Origin: Opitutaceae bacterium
Lineage (GTDB): Bacteria; Verrucomicrobiota; Verrucomicrobiia; Opitutales; Opitutaceae
Reading direction: 5' to 3'
Assembly: GCA_028284235.1 (NCBI GenBank)
Contig: JANQSC010000023.1
Location: forward strand, 124,001-188,000
DNA: 64,000 nt
Below the pieces are notes generated by a model. It saw nothing but the letters and a program-made list of their open reading frames with translations. It ran no database searches and was not told where the DNA came from. Both the position numbers and the translations under genes were made by a program. Below, piece after piece: positions 25,537 to 34,667 of this stretch (position 1 is its first letter; each line of letters opens with the position of its first letter).

Positions 25537-28239
25537 ATGGAAACGTTTCATCGTATAAAGAACTGGATCGCTGCTCTCTTCGGTCATCTGCGGAAGAACT
25601 CTGACTTGGAGGACGAGATCATGAGTCACATAGAAATGCGTACCGAGCTTAATATCGAAGCGGGAATGGCTCCGGATCTTGCCCGTAAGGAAGCGATGAG
25701 GGGGTTCGGGAACGCTGAAGCTCTTAAAGAAGATTGTCGCGATTCATGGGGGACGCGTGTCGTTATGGATTTGATACGCGATATCGGCTACTCGTTGAGA
25801 AATATGCGCGCGACGCCGGGATCGAGTATTTTGGTGGTCCTCATCATGGCTTTTGGCATTGGTATCAGCATGACGATGTTCACGTTTGTGAAGGGCATGC
25901 TGTGGAGCAATATGGGGTTTCCCGATGAGGATCGGCTTATTGACGTGAAATGGGGCATCAATTTGAAAGCTGATAGAACGGGACCGCATCCGATTCGCGT
26001 GGACGATTATCTCGAGTTTGAAAAGTATCATCGGACACTTGAGTACCTAGTCGGATTTTCGAGCTATACTCCTGGATTCAGATTGGCTGAAAATAGCGAC
26101 TATCCGGAGAAGATAAGGGGATCCGCAGTGGCTTCCAATTTCTTCAATCTACTTGGCGTATCCGCGTTGTATGGACGAACCTTTGGGCCCGAAGATGTGG
26201 TGCCGGGCGGCGAGAGGCTCATCGTCCTCTCCTATGAATTCTGGCAGAGCAAATTCGGAGGCGAATTGGACGCTCTCAATGCTACGGTGTATATCGGGGC
26301 AGCCCCATGCCGCGTTATCGGTGTAATGCCGCCGGAGTTTTCGACGTTTCCACTCAACTCCAACTATTGGAGGGGAGTCGACATCGATACCGAATGGGGC
26401 GTTGGGCAACCTCGTCAACGGCGGGCGATGCTGTCTATTTTAGGCCTCAAAAAAGAGGGCGTTTCCGACGAGCAAGTCGAAGCGGATTTAGAAGCGATCG
26501 CGGAGCGGCTTGCCGAGGAATATCCCGAGAGCAACGAGTATCTCCGAGATGTGCAGGCCCAAAATCATGGGAAGGGCCAGTTGCATGGGGAGGAGAGAAA
26601 CCTGCTCTACGCTCTCCTGTTCTGCGGGGTGTTGGTGCTTTTGGTCGCTTGCGCCAACGTCTCCAACTTGATGCTGGTTCGAGCGGCGCGGCGTAGTTTC
26701 GAGCTAGCGACTCGCAATGCGCTGGGCGCTTCGCGAGCCCACATTATGTATCAGGTTATTTTGGACAGTTTCCTTTTGACGGCTATTGGAGGCATAGTCG
26801 GGCTTTTCGTCGCTTCATACGGAAGCGACTATATTTGGAGCATCTATGCGCCGCTGGATGCCGATCTGCCGTTTTGGTGGGACGTTGAAATCGACGTAGC
26901 CACGATCTGCGTGGCGATTGGGGCGATGATCATCGCAGCGCTTGGGGGCTCTTTTGTTCCGGCGCTCCGTGGGGCTCGTCGGAATAGTTTCGCATTGCTG
27001 CGCGACGATTCGAGGACCTCTTCTTCTCTCTATATGGGCAAGCTCTCGAAGGTTCTGGTCGGTTTGCAGATCACGTTTGCATTATCTTTGACGATTGTGG
27101 CGACCGTTATGGTTTTGGTTCAATATGCGGCCGTGTCTCAAGAAAAAATCTACGATAGAGATAAGATAGCTCTGGGATTCCTATGGTTGAGCGGACCTCT
27201 ATATAAGGAAAAAGAAAGCTACCTTAGCTATCAGCGCAATCTCAGGGAAAGAATGATCGAAAAAGGCGCCGAGAATGTATGCTTCCTTGCCGCTGGTAGC
27301 AAAAGCCTGGGAGAAGTATGGTGGTGGAATCGTTTCGAAAAGGCGGGAGAATCCTACGGCGACCCCACGGCAATGCCGGAGGCGAGCGTTCTAGATGTTA
27401 GTCCGGAATACTTCGACGTATTTGGTTTTAAAAGGGCGTTTGCGGGGCGTTTATTCAGTCACGCGGACACAGAGGGTTCGGAGACGGTGGTGATTGTGAA
27501 TCGAGCCTTCGTTGAAACTCACTTCCCTCATCGGACTAGTCCCATCGGAGAGCAAATACGCGTCCAGCCTATAGAGGGGCGGGAATCCGGATGGGCCAGA
27601 ATTGTTGGTATCGTGGAGAACTACGTCGATAAGCCTTTGCCTGAGGAGTCGTGGAGCGACTACGCGGTGATCTATCGCCCCTTTGCTCAGAACCTTGTTC
27701 CTTGGGTGACCGCCGCGGCGAAATTTGGCGAGGACGCTCGTCCGTGGACAACTACGCTCCATCGCGAAATGGGCAAACTCGCTCCTGACAACGCTTTCAA
27801 TCAGGTAAGGAGCGTACGAGACGAGATGGCGTTTGAGGAGAGTTTCAATCGGTTGATTGTCAAGCTGTATGCTTTTTTTGGAGTCATTACTTTTTTAGTC
27901 GCGAGTATCGGGCTCTATGCGGTGGTCTCATTTTCAGCGGGGCAGCGTGTACGGGAATTCGGAGTACGCATGGCTCTGGGCGCTCATTCCAAAGATATCA
28001 TTTATTCTGTAGCTAAAACCGGAGTCGTTCAAGCGTTAGCGGGTCTTGTCTTAGGCGTCTTAGTTGGGCAGATGCTCGCCCAACACCTTTCCAAATCCAT
28101 GAATCTGGTGGGCCTTCCACCTGTCTGGATAACATCCGCTATCGCAGTCATTTTGATTTTGACGACCACAGCGATTTCGATGCTTGCGCCATCTGTCAAA
28201 GCGGCAAGGCTTGATCCGGTTAAGGCGCTTCGTTCGTAG
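25537..28239 (+). CDS. ADOP-type FtsX/MacB-like permease
   Basis: 900-aa permease. The prefix reads LEDEIMSHIEMRTELN, LARKEAMRGFG and RDSWG. The first segment (about 95-118) is a methionine-rich variant, LIMAFGIGISMTMFTF. FtsX signatures are RNALGASRAH near 391 and EFGVRMALGA near 806. The motif RDDSRTSSSLYMGKLSK before the fifth segment places it with the permeases at 42466-45171 and 62007-64000 (DDTKSSGSIYIG, DDSKSSSSVYIG). Its stop is 38 bp before the start of a membrane metalloprotease, suggesting the pair act together in the envelope; that link is inferred from position only. Confidence 0.95.
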   Translation: METFHRIKNWIAALFGHLRKNSDLEDEIMSHIEMRTELNIEAGMAPDLARKEAMRGFGNAEALKEDCRDSWGTRVVMDLIRDIGYSLRNMRATPGSSILVVLIMAFGIGISMTMFTFVKGMLWSNMGFPDEDRLIDVKWGINLKADRTGPHPIRVDDYLEFEKYHRTLEYLVGFSSYTPGFRLAENSDYPEKIRGSAVASNFFNLLGVSALYGRTFGPEDVVPGGERLIVLSYEFWQSKFGGELDALNATVYIGAAPCRVIGVMPPEFSTFPLNSNYWRGVDIDTEWGVGQPRQRRAMLSILGLKKEGVSDEQVEADLEAIAERLAEEYPESNEYLRDVQAQNHGKGQLHGEERNLLYALLFCGVLVLLVACANVSNLMLVRAARRSFELATRNALGASRAHIMYQVILDSFLLTAIGGIVGLFVASYGSDYIWSIYAPLDADLPFWWDVEIDVATICVAIGAMIIAALGGSFVPALRGARRNSFALLRDDSRTSSSLYMGKLSKVLVGLQITFALSLTIVATVMVLVQYAAVSQEKIYDRDKIALGFLWLSGPLYKEKESYLSYQRNLRERMIEKGAENVCFLAAGSKSLGEVWWWNRFEKAGESYGDPTAMPEASVLDVSPEYFDVFGFKRAFAGRLFSHADTEGSETVVIVNRAFVETHFPHRTSPIGEQIRVQPIEGRESGWARIVGIVENYVDKPLPEESWSDYAVIYRPFAQNLVPWVTAAAKFGEDARPWTTTLHREMGKLAPDNAFNQVRSVRDEMAFEESFNRLIVKLYAFFGVITFLVASIGLYAVVSFSAGQRVREFGVRMALGAHSKDIIYSVAKTGVVQALAGLVLGVLVGQMLAQHLSKSMNLVGLPPVWITSAIAVILILTTTAISMLAPSVKAARLDPVKALRS

Positions 28240-28276
28240 TTGAGAGTTCTTCGAGGTGAGCTTTAGATTTCGTCAG

Positions 28277-29065
28277 ATGAAACTCGTTTTTCGCGTAATT
28301 AAATGGATCTTATTCAGCGCCTTCGGATTGGTATTCTCGTTTTTCTTATTATTGGCGCTGAATCGCGATCACAGAGTGGTCGAGCTAAGCGATAAGGACA
28401 GGCAGTCAATTGTCGCTCGAAAGGAATACAGTCGAGAGGCGGACTCCAATCGTTATGCGTCTCTTTTAGAGGAATTCGGAAGAAACAAAAACCTGGCCGA
28501 GGGTTTTGAGCTTCAGTGCCTGCTGGCCTTGTCCCACTACCCGGAGCTCAAAGACGCGCACATCGATTTTGTAGTGGGCGATAGCTATTGGCCGCTCTCG
28601 TCGCGCCCGGAAATAACGAGCACGATTTTGCCAGGGGTGCAACGTAGACTCTTGGTGTTGATAAGCAGCGGGTCCGCCGATTTCTGGGAGCCTATACTCT
28701 TAAAAAATGTACCGTTTAACGCTCAGGTCGGGTTCATCGGCCACGAGCTCGCTCACAGTGTATACTACCAGGACAAGACGGCGCTCGCGTTGATCGGCGT
28801 CGCTTATCGCTATGAGTATGATAGAGCGTTCTACACGGAGTTCGAGCGCGACGCGGACAAATTGGCGGTTGAGCGCGGCCTAGGCTACCAGCTCTACGAT
28901 CTCGCCTGGTTCATTCGAAAAGCGTTTGGGAAGTCCCAAGAGGAGATCGAAGCGGAGGAAGATGGCGGGACATACCTGCATCCGGGCGAAATTGCCCGAG
29001 AGATGAAGAAGTACGACTTTTATAAGGAACCGTTGGATACGGCGGAATCCTACTTTTCGAACTGA
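28277..29065 (+). CDS. Membrane-anchored zinc metalloprotease-like protein (M48-like)
   Basis: 262 aa from the ATG at 28277; an in-frame GTG at 28256 would add seven residues. One N-terminal membrane segment (about 9-30, LVFRVIKWILFSAFGLVFSF) anchors it, with the rest outside the cytoplasm. The zinc motif HELAH is at residues 156-160. A second motif, ERDADKLA, at 190-197 matches the E..AD glutamate ligand of M48-type peptidases. Spacing between the two (about 30 residues) is short but possible. It follows the permease at 25537 on the same strand with 37 bp between, and no terminator is seen in between. Substrate unknown; envelope protein turnover is a reasonable guess. Confidence 0.85.
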   Translation: MKLVFRVIKWILFSAFGLVFSFFLLLALNRDHRVVELSDKDRQSIVARKEYSREADSNRYASLLEEFGRNKNLAEGFELQCLLALSHYPELKDAHIDFVVGDSYWPLSSRPEITSTILPGVQRRLLVLISSGSADFWEPILLKNVPFNAQVGFIGHELAHSVYYQDKTALALIGVAYRYEYDRAFYTEFERDADKLAVERGLGYQLYDLAWFIRKAFGKSQEEIEAEEDGGTYLHPGEIAREMKKYDFYKEPLDTAESYFSN

Positions 29066-29177
29066 GTTAGAATGGACGTCCTGCCCGTTTGAATAGGGCG
29101 TATCGACGAAAGACGCTGGCGGGATGCTCGCCCAGTTTTGTTGAATGGAAGCGATCGAGCGTTGCCTGACTTTGTTG

Positions 29178-29213
29178 TTGACCTTCTACAATAAAGAGCC
29201 TTGTTGTAGAAGT
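29178..29213 (+). promoter_or_regulatory. Operator and -35 of the PadR/permease module 29231-32259
   Basis: CCTTCTACAATA (29182-29193) and TGTTGTAGAAGT (29202-29213), 8-bp spacer, 10 of 12 positions symmetric: the same 12-8-12 form as at 11006 and 21775. TTGACC at 29178-29183 overlaps the left arm. The ATG is 17 bp after the right arm. Confidence 0.72.
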
Positions 29214-29230
29214 ATGACAATAAAAAGACT

Positions 29231-29572
29231 ATGGGCAAAGTGAGGAAGGAGCTGTTGCAGGGGACCTTGGACCTGCTGATACTGAAGGCATTGGCTACTG
29301 GGCGTATGCATGGCTGGGACATTTCCAAACGCATCCAAGTGGTTTCGAAAGATCGTCTCAAATTGAAGCAGGGATCGCTTTACCCGGCGTTGCATCGACT
29401 GGAGGGTCGCGACTGGATTATCGCGGAGTGGGGAGTTTCCGATGCGGGCCGGAGCGCGAAGTTCTACAGTCTCACTAAAAAGGGGAAAGCTCAGCTAGAG
29501 GAAGAGAAGGAGCATTGGCTCAGTTTCGCGGAGGCGATGAAGAGCGTGCTGAAGATGGAGGAGCAATCCTAG
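29231..29572 (+). CDS. PadR-family transcriptional regulator
   Basis: 113 aa: KELLQGTLDLLILKALATG, wing KQGSLYPALHRLEGRDWIIA, SAKFYSLTKKG, then the dimer helix with EKEHWLSFAEAM. Resembles the PadR proteins at 46086 and 50048 (RHGY/MHGW-I-KRI, KLKQGSLYPALHRLE). It is followed by the permease at 29578 with only 5 bp between stop and GTG, so translation is probably coupled. Confidence 0.95.
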   Translation: MGKVRKELLQGTLDLLILKALATGRMHGWDISKRIQVVSKDRLKLKQGSLYPALHRLEGRDWIIAEWGVSDAGRSAKFYSLTKKGKAQLEEEKEHWLSFAEAMKSVLKMEEQS

Positions 29573-29577
29573 TAGAA

Positions 29578-32259
29578 GTGGATTCCTGGTATCGCATACT
29601 CCGTTTGAGGCTACGCGCGCTGTTCAGGTCGGGTGAAAAAGAATCTGAGCTTGAACGCGAGATACAGTTTCATCTTGAAAACCAAGTCGAGGAGAACTTG
29701 CGGGAAGGGATGGATCCAGAAACGGCTCGAAAGGAGGCGCTCAAGGAGTTTGGCGGGATGGAGAAATACATGGAAGACACGCGTGATTCTTGGGGTGTGC
29801 GTGTAATTAGCGATCTGATACGAGATATTCGATATTCGATGCGATCCCTTTGGAAAAGCAAAGGGTTCAGTTTCGCGGTGGTCGCAACATTGGCCCTTTG
29901 CGTTGGAGGAAACACGACGATTCTTTCAGTGCTGTATGATCTGGTTTTAAAGCCGCTGCCCTTCGAGAATCCTGATCGCATCGTTAAGATTCACAATGTC
30001 GACAATGCGGGACTGAAGGAGAACAGTCATGTCGGTTGGGGTCAGTATTTGGATTTTGCGGACCAAGCGACGCGGTTCGAGGGATTTGCTTTGGTGAGTC
30101 TCGCCAACAGGAGTTTGGATGATGTTCCCGTCGAGGTTTCGCGTGTAACGTCCAACTTCCTAGATCTTATGGGGGAGCGGCCCATCATGGGTCGGTTTTT
30201 CACGGAAGAGGAGGTGGCTGCTGGACCTCGCAACGTTGTAGTTCTTACTCAGTCGACTTGGGAAAACGACTATTCTGCAGCTCGGGATATCATCGGTAAA
30301 GAAATCGCGTTTAATAATGCCCCCCCTGCCACGATAGTTGGCGTAGCTCCAAAGGAGGTTGAAGTATTTGATCCTTACGCTAAGTACTTCTTGCCGTTCG
30401 TCCCCAATTATATTCCGGGAAGAGGGTTCGCTCGAGGGCATCCTAATTCAGATTTGTGGGCCAGACTGAAGCCGGGGGTTAGCCGGGACATGGCCTACGA
30501 TGAATTGGTGGCCATCGAGCGGCGGCACATGGAGGAAAGGACCAACTACGACTACAACAATCGTTGGTTTCAGTATCCGAAGCCCATCGAAGTGGATCCT
30601 CCGCACCCTCTAAAAGGGAGCTTGGGGCTTCTGCAATTTGGAACGCTGTTTCTTGTGGCGGTTGGGTGCGTCAATATACTAAACCTGCTTGTTTCCAGAA
30701 CGCTGCGCAGACAGGCTGAATTGTCCGTACGACGATCTTTGGGGGCCAAGTCGCTCACATTGATTCGGTTGATGGTGATCGAGAGTGTTTTGCTTTCAGG
30801 AGTTGGCGTTGCGCTCGGATGCTCGTTGGCTTGGATCGGGCTCACGGCTGTCAACCGCTATCTGTTGATCCTATTTCCAAAGGTGGCCCCTGTTTCGCTG
30901 AGTGGAGCCGTGTTGTTGTGGACGCTTCTATTCGCGCTGGTCGTAGCTCTGGTCATGGGATTGGTTCCAATCGGCATGCTTCTTAGATCGAGGCGAATAC
31001 AAAAAATGGATACGAGTATGCGAAGCGCTTCGGCGAGCGCCCAGTCAAGGATGTTGGGAAGTGGATTGGTAGTTCTTCAAGTGGCGATAACCTTTACCTT
31101 GATTATTGGCGCCGGTTTGATCGTTAAGAGCTTTAAAAACGTATTGGAAGTCGATCCTGGATTTGATGCAGCTCAAGTGGTTAGTGGCGGCATCAACCTG
31201 AGATCGGTCTACAGAGATGAAGGGAGCTGGCTGGGAGTTCGAAAGCGTATTCTCGAAGAAGTGCGGAAGGTCGCCGGTATAGAGTCTGTGAGCTACGATT
31301 ACAATCGTTCCGTCGTTCAGTCATCCATTCCCAAGCATCGGGTGACGGCTCGGGCGGGACTTTCAAATGGAGAACATCAGGTGAATCCAGTGATCATGCA
31401 TGTGGGGTTGGATTTTTTCAAAACGATGGGTATTGCCCTATTGGACGGGCGAACCTTCCAGTCCGGCGACCACATTTACCAGAAGGGGTATCGGATTAGC
31501 GGAACACTTCGAACGACCTATGTTGTGGATCAGAATTTTGCGGATCAATACTTGGTCGATCAATTGGTGGTCGGCGCTCAGATGGTAGAGGGCGACCCTC
31601 CTCCGACTGAAGAGGGATGGGGCCGGATCGTTGGACTCGCCGAACGAGCCAATCTGGAAGGCCTGGAAAACCGCGATGCGACCCCGGTGTTTTACAACTT
31701 CGATGAAACTCGGCCTATGTGGTCGTTTTCGTTGCTCGCTCGAACGAAACGTTCTCCTGAGAGCGTGATTCTGGCGATCCAAGAGCAGATTCGGAAAGTG
31801 CATCCGGATCTCCAATTGCGTAATCCGACTCTTCTGTCAGAACCGCTTGGGAGGTTGCACCTGGATCGCCAAGGTTTCACGCTTTTGATTTCAATTTTCG
31901 CCTGTCTCGCGTTGTTTCTGTCTACGCTTGGGATCTATGGCGTTATTTCCTACGATGTGCAGCAACGTTGGCGAGAAATTGGTATTAGAACCGCGGTGGG
32001 CGCAAGTCGTATGCGGGTGATGACTTTGGTTTTAAGGCAAGGCATCGGGAAAGCTGGAATCGGTCTTGGTATTGGCTTTTTGATCTCTCTCTATTTGTCC
32101 CGTTTTTTAGAGAGCAGTCTTTTTGATGTTACCTCCTTGGACACGGTTACCTACATTTCTGGCACGGCTCTTGTTGTAGGTGTCGCCTTGATCGCCAGTT
32201 ACATTCCAGCGCGACGAGCCGTACGAATCGATCCGATACAGTCGATTCAGGTGGAGTAG
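29578..32259 (+). CDS. ADOP-type FtsX/MacB-like permease
   Basis: 893 aa from a GTG at 29578, chosen because homologues begin about 15 residues before the LRALF motif and the longer frame upstream overlaps the PadR gene. Prefix: ESELEREIQFHLENQV, PETARKEALKEFG, RDSWG. FtsX signatures are RRSLGAKSL near 384 and EIGIRTAVGASRM near 799; end PIQSIQVE. Strongly similar in both lobes to 58846-61530 (IKKLDTS/IQKMDTS, GAGL..KS...V...DPGFD, and DVTSLDTVTY/DISRLDTVTY). A rho-independent terminator follows the stop, so this closes the transcription unit. Confidence 0.94.
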   Translation: MDSWYRILRLRLRALFRSGEKESELEREIQFHLENQVEENLREGMDPETARKEALKEFGGMEKYMEDTRDSWGVRVISDLIRDIRYSMRSLWKSKGFSFAVVATLALCVGGNTTILSVLYDLVLKPLPFENPDRIVKIHNVDNAGLKENSHVGWGQYLDFADQATRFEGFALVSLANRSLDDVPVEVSRVTSNFLDLMGERPIMGRFFTEEEVAAGPRNVVVLTQSTWENDYSAARDIIGKEIAFNNAPPATIVGVAPKEVEVFDPYAKYFLPFVPNYIPGRGFARGHPNSDLWARLKPGVSRDMAYDELVAIERRHMEERTNYDYNNRWFQYPKPIEVDPPHPLKGSLGLLQFGTLFLVAVGCVNILNLLVSRTLRRQAELSVRRSLGAKSLTLIRLMVIESVLLSGVGVALGCSLAWIGLTAVNRYLLILFPKVAPVSLSGAVLLWTLLFALVVALVMGLVPIGMLLRSRRIQKMDTSMRSASASAQSRMLGSGLVVLQVAITFTLIIGAGLIVKSFKNVLEVDPGFDAAQVVSGGINLRSVYRDEGSWLGVRKRILEEVRKVAGIESVSYDYNRSVVQSSIPKHRVTARAGLSNGEHQVNPVIMHVGLDFFKTMGIALLDGRTFQSGDHIYQKGYRISGTLRTTYVVDQNFADQYLVDQLVVGAQMVEGDPPPTEEGWGRIVGLAERANLEGLENRDATPVFYNFDETRPMWSFSLLARTKRSPESVILAIQEQIRKVHPDLQLRNPTLLSEPLGRLHLDRQGFTLLISIFACLALFLSTLGIYGVISYDVQQRWREIGIRTAVGASRMRVMTLVLRQGIGKAGIGLGIGFLISLYLSRFLESSLFDVTSLDTVTYISGTALVVGVALIASYIPARRAVRIDPIQSIQVE

Positions 32260-32281
32260 ATCATTCGCTTCATCAAGTAGG

Positions 32282-32324
32282 GAGAACGTTTCGCGTAAAT
32301 TCCGGGCGAATGTTCTCGTTTTTT
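32282..32324 (+). terminator. Rho-independent terminator after permease 29578-32259
   Basis: Imperfect stem starting GAGAAC (32282-32287) and closing GTTCTC (32312-32317), extended inward by TT.CGC pairing, followed by GTTTTTT (32318-32324). It begins 23 bp after the stop codon. Confidence 0.75.
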
Positions 32325-32362
32325 CTACCTATTGCCTTCGGGTGTGTTCTATCATTGTCTAA

Positions 32363-32641
32363 GAGACTGTCTAATAAATCGGAATATGTGTCGTTCGCTA
32401 CCAGATAGGCCTGCCGCAAGGCGGGCGCATTGCGGGGTATCCATGGAATGGCTATCCCTAATGCGCGCAACGCCGCGCCAGGCCTATCTGGGGGCGAACC
32501 CTTCGGGGCAGCGTCCTTTTTCGCGTTTGGCGGCGTTGCAGCCGAGGGCCAAGGCCCTACGGGCATTGGCGCCGCGCCTGCGCCTTGCCACACGCGAAAA
32601 ATGCCAGCTGCGACGCATATTCGGATTTATTAGACAGTCTC
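32363..32641. mobile_element. MITE, 279 bp, with 31-bp terminal inverted repeats and TAA target duplication
   Basis: Termini 32363-32393 and 32611-32641 are inverted repeats with two mismatches, each starting GAGACTGTCTAATAAATC from outside. TAA lies directly outside both ends (32360-32362 and 32642-32644). No transposase frame. Inside are two more hairpins: CCAGATAGGCCTG (32401-32413) with its complement at 32479-32491, and TTTTCGCGT (32517-32525) with its complement at 32592-32600. The 3-bp target fits mobilisation by an IS5-like transposase elsewhere, which is inference. Confidence 0.85.
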
Positions 32642-32653
32642 TAAAAACTGCGG

Positions 32654-33757
32654 ATGGGTAGTCACATTCATATCTGGTGGAGCCGGTTGGCGATTGTCGC
32701 TTGGTGGTTTCTGTTCGTGGGGATCGTGGCGAGTGTGACCACGCTGCCGCGCGTGTTTACGGGGCGCCCGCCTGATTTTTGGGGCAATCTCGCGTGGCAC
32801 AGTGGCTGGCTAACCTGGTGCGGCTTGACGTTTTTCGCGATCTGGCTGGCACGGAGGTTTCCCCTTGAACGGAAGCGATTGAAACGGAATGGGATCATCC
32901 AATTCTTCCTGGGCTTCGCGGTGGTCGCTTTGAACGTGGGAATCGAGTTCGGCCTATTTTACTCACTTCCCTTGTTGAACGAAGATCGGTTGAAGAATCC
33001 GCTTAACTTTCTAGGGTCGCTCGTCGCCTACAAGTTTCATATCAATCTCGTCATATACTGGGCGATTGTAGGAGCGACCAATGCCTACGATTACTACGTG
33101 AAGTTCAGAAATAGCGAGGTGGCGTCTTCTCAACTGGAGGCGAAGTTGGCTCAGTCGGAATTGCAGGCGTTGAAGATGCAGTTGCATCCGCATTTCTTGT
33201 TTAATACGCATCACTCGATTATTTCGTTGATGCTCAAGGAGAAGAACGAAGAAGCGATCCGTATGCTGACGCAGTTGAGCGACTTGCTTCGCGCGACGTT
33301 AGAAAAGTCAAACCAGCAGCTGTCGTCGCTTAAAGACGAATTGGAAACGTTGGATTTGTATCTCGACATACAGAAAGTTCGCTTTGAAGAGCGATTGAGG
33401 GTGAGTAAGAACATCGATTCGAATTTGCTGAGCGCCGAAGTGCCTTTTCTGATTTTGCAGCCGCTCGTTGAAAACGCGCTACAGTATGGCGTCGACCCAC
33501 TACAAAAAGGCGGGCAACTAGGCATCAGCGCGACACGGGAGGGTGACCGGCTCGTTCTTTCGGTCGTCGACAATGGTCCGGGTTTCAGTAGTGAGAATGC
33601 AAATACAAAGCGAGGCGGGGTCGGGATTGCCACCACGCGTTCTCGACTTGAGCAGCTCTACGGGGCGAATCATTCCTTTTCGATCGAGTCGACTCAAGGC
33701 AAGGGCGCCTCGGTCGTAATTTCGCTTCCTTTCAAGGTGGCATCTCCGCAATCATGA
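32654..33757 (+). CDS. LytS-type sensor histidine kinase
   Basis: 367 aa. Four predicted membrane segments (about 10-30, 50-68, 82-104, 125-147), then a short coiled linker, the His_kinase motif QLHPHFLFNT with phospho-acceptor H180, and a HATPase with N box QPLVENALQYG near 268-278, DNGPGF near 305 and GVGIATTR near 323. It passes phosphate to the LytTR regulator encoded next, whose ATG overlaps its TGA (ATGA at 33754). There is no periplasmic sensor domain, so a membrane or ligand-in-membrane signal is likely. The ATG is 12 bp after the end of a MITE, so its native promoter is separated from it or replaced. No SD-like box precedes it. Confidence 0.93.
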   Translation: MGSHIHIWWSRLAIVAWWFLFVGIVASVTTLPRVFTGRPPDFWGNLAWHSGWLTWCGLTFFAIWLARRFPLERKRLKRNGIIQFFLGFAVVALNVGIEFGLFYSLPLLNEDRLKNPLNFLGSLVAYKFHINLVIYWAIVGATNAYDYYVKFRNSEVASSQLEAKLAQSELQALKMQLHPHFLFNTHHSIISLMLKEKNEEAIRMLTQLSDLLRATLEKSNQQLSSLKDELETLDLYLDIQKVRFEERLRVSKNIDSNLLSAEVPFLILQPLVENALQYGVDPLQKGGQLGISATREGDRLVLSVVDNGPGFSSENANTKRGGVGIATTRSRLEQLYGANHSFSIESTQGKGASVVISLPFKVASPQS

Positions 33758-34548
33758 CGAGTCCGAAAGAGAACGCAATCCGAGCTCTTGTCGTCGACGA
33801 CGAGCGATTGGGGCGAGATGTGGTCGTTCATATGCTGCAGGAGCACGAAGACATTGAATTGATCGGTGTCTGTTCGACCGGGAAGGAAGCGTTGACGATC
33901 GTGGGTGAACAGAGCCCCGACTTGATCTTTCTCGATATAAAGATGCCTGGCATGAGTGGGCTGGAATTAGCTAATTGCCTGAAGGACGATGCCCGGCCCG
34001 CAATCGTGTTCATAACGGCGTACAACGAGTTTGCGGTCGAAGCGTTCGATCGAAACGCGATGGACTATCTCCTGAAGCCCTTTGATCAGGAGAGGTTCGA
34101 CCAGATGGTCGACCGCGTCCGCTGCAGATTCAAGCAGGAAGAGGACGCGTTATTCGCCAGGCGTTTGAAGGGATTTCTTTCCTCTAGTCCAAATTTGAAT
34201 AGCGACGCGAATCGCCCCATTGACCGGATCGTTGTGAAGGAAAGCGGGCGGGTCTTTTTTGTGAATCCGAACGATGTGGACTTCTTTGAAGCGTCTGGGA
34301 ACTACGTTGCTCTAAATGTATCGGGAAAAGTCCATCTCGTTTACGATACGCTCTCCAGGATGGAGGAGCGACTCGATTCGACGAAGTTCCTGCGTATCCA
34401 TCGTTCCACGATCGTCAATTTGGACCGGATTAAAGAGCTGCAGCCCCATTTCAATGGGGAGTACGTAGTGATATTGGATTCCGGCACACGGTTGAAATTG
34501 AGCCGAAGTTACAAGGTCGAGGCGCGGAGTCGACTGGGGTTGGACTAA
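33754..34548 (+). CDS. LytTR-family response regulator
   Basis: 264 aa. Receiver domain 1-125 with acidic pair D15/D16, phospho-acceptor D61 (in FLDIKMPG) and the conserved lysine in LLKPF near 111. A LytTR DNA-binding domain occupies about 150-260, with IVVKESGR, EASGNYV, FLRIHRSTIVNL and LKLSRSYK. Overlaps the kinase gene by four bases, so the pair is co-translated. LytTR proteins usually bind paired 9-bp direct repeats upstream of targets; I could not pick out such a pair with confidence near the permease genes. Target genes unknown. Confidence 0.95.
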   Translation: MTSPKENAIRALVVDDERLGRDVVVHMLQEHEDIELIGVCSTGKEALTIVGEQSPDLIFLDIKMPGMSGLELANCLKDDARPAIVFITAYNEFAVEAFDRNAMDYLLKPFDQERFDQMVDRVRCRFKQEEDALFARRLKGFLSSSPNLNSDANRPIDRIVVKESGRVFFVNPNDVDFFEASGNYVALNVSGKVHLVYDTLSRMEERLDSTKFLRIHRSTIVNLDRIKELQPHFNGEYVVILDSGTRLKLSRSYKVEARSRLGLD

Positions 34549-34667
34549 AGAGAACGGCTCGCCCTCGGATTGGCACGCTTCGTCACATAGCGTCTGACAC
34601 GGAAAGTTGGTATGTGTGTGTTGAGTCGTCGCGAATGGTTCGCGTCGCCGATAACGAGGTTGCAATC

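Noticed and set aside
32332..32661. Small protein genes in 32332-32661
   Set aside because: These frames run through the MITE's inverted repeats and hairpins and have no homology features.
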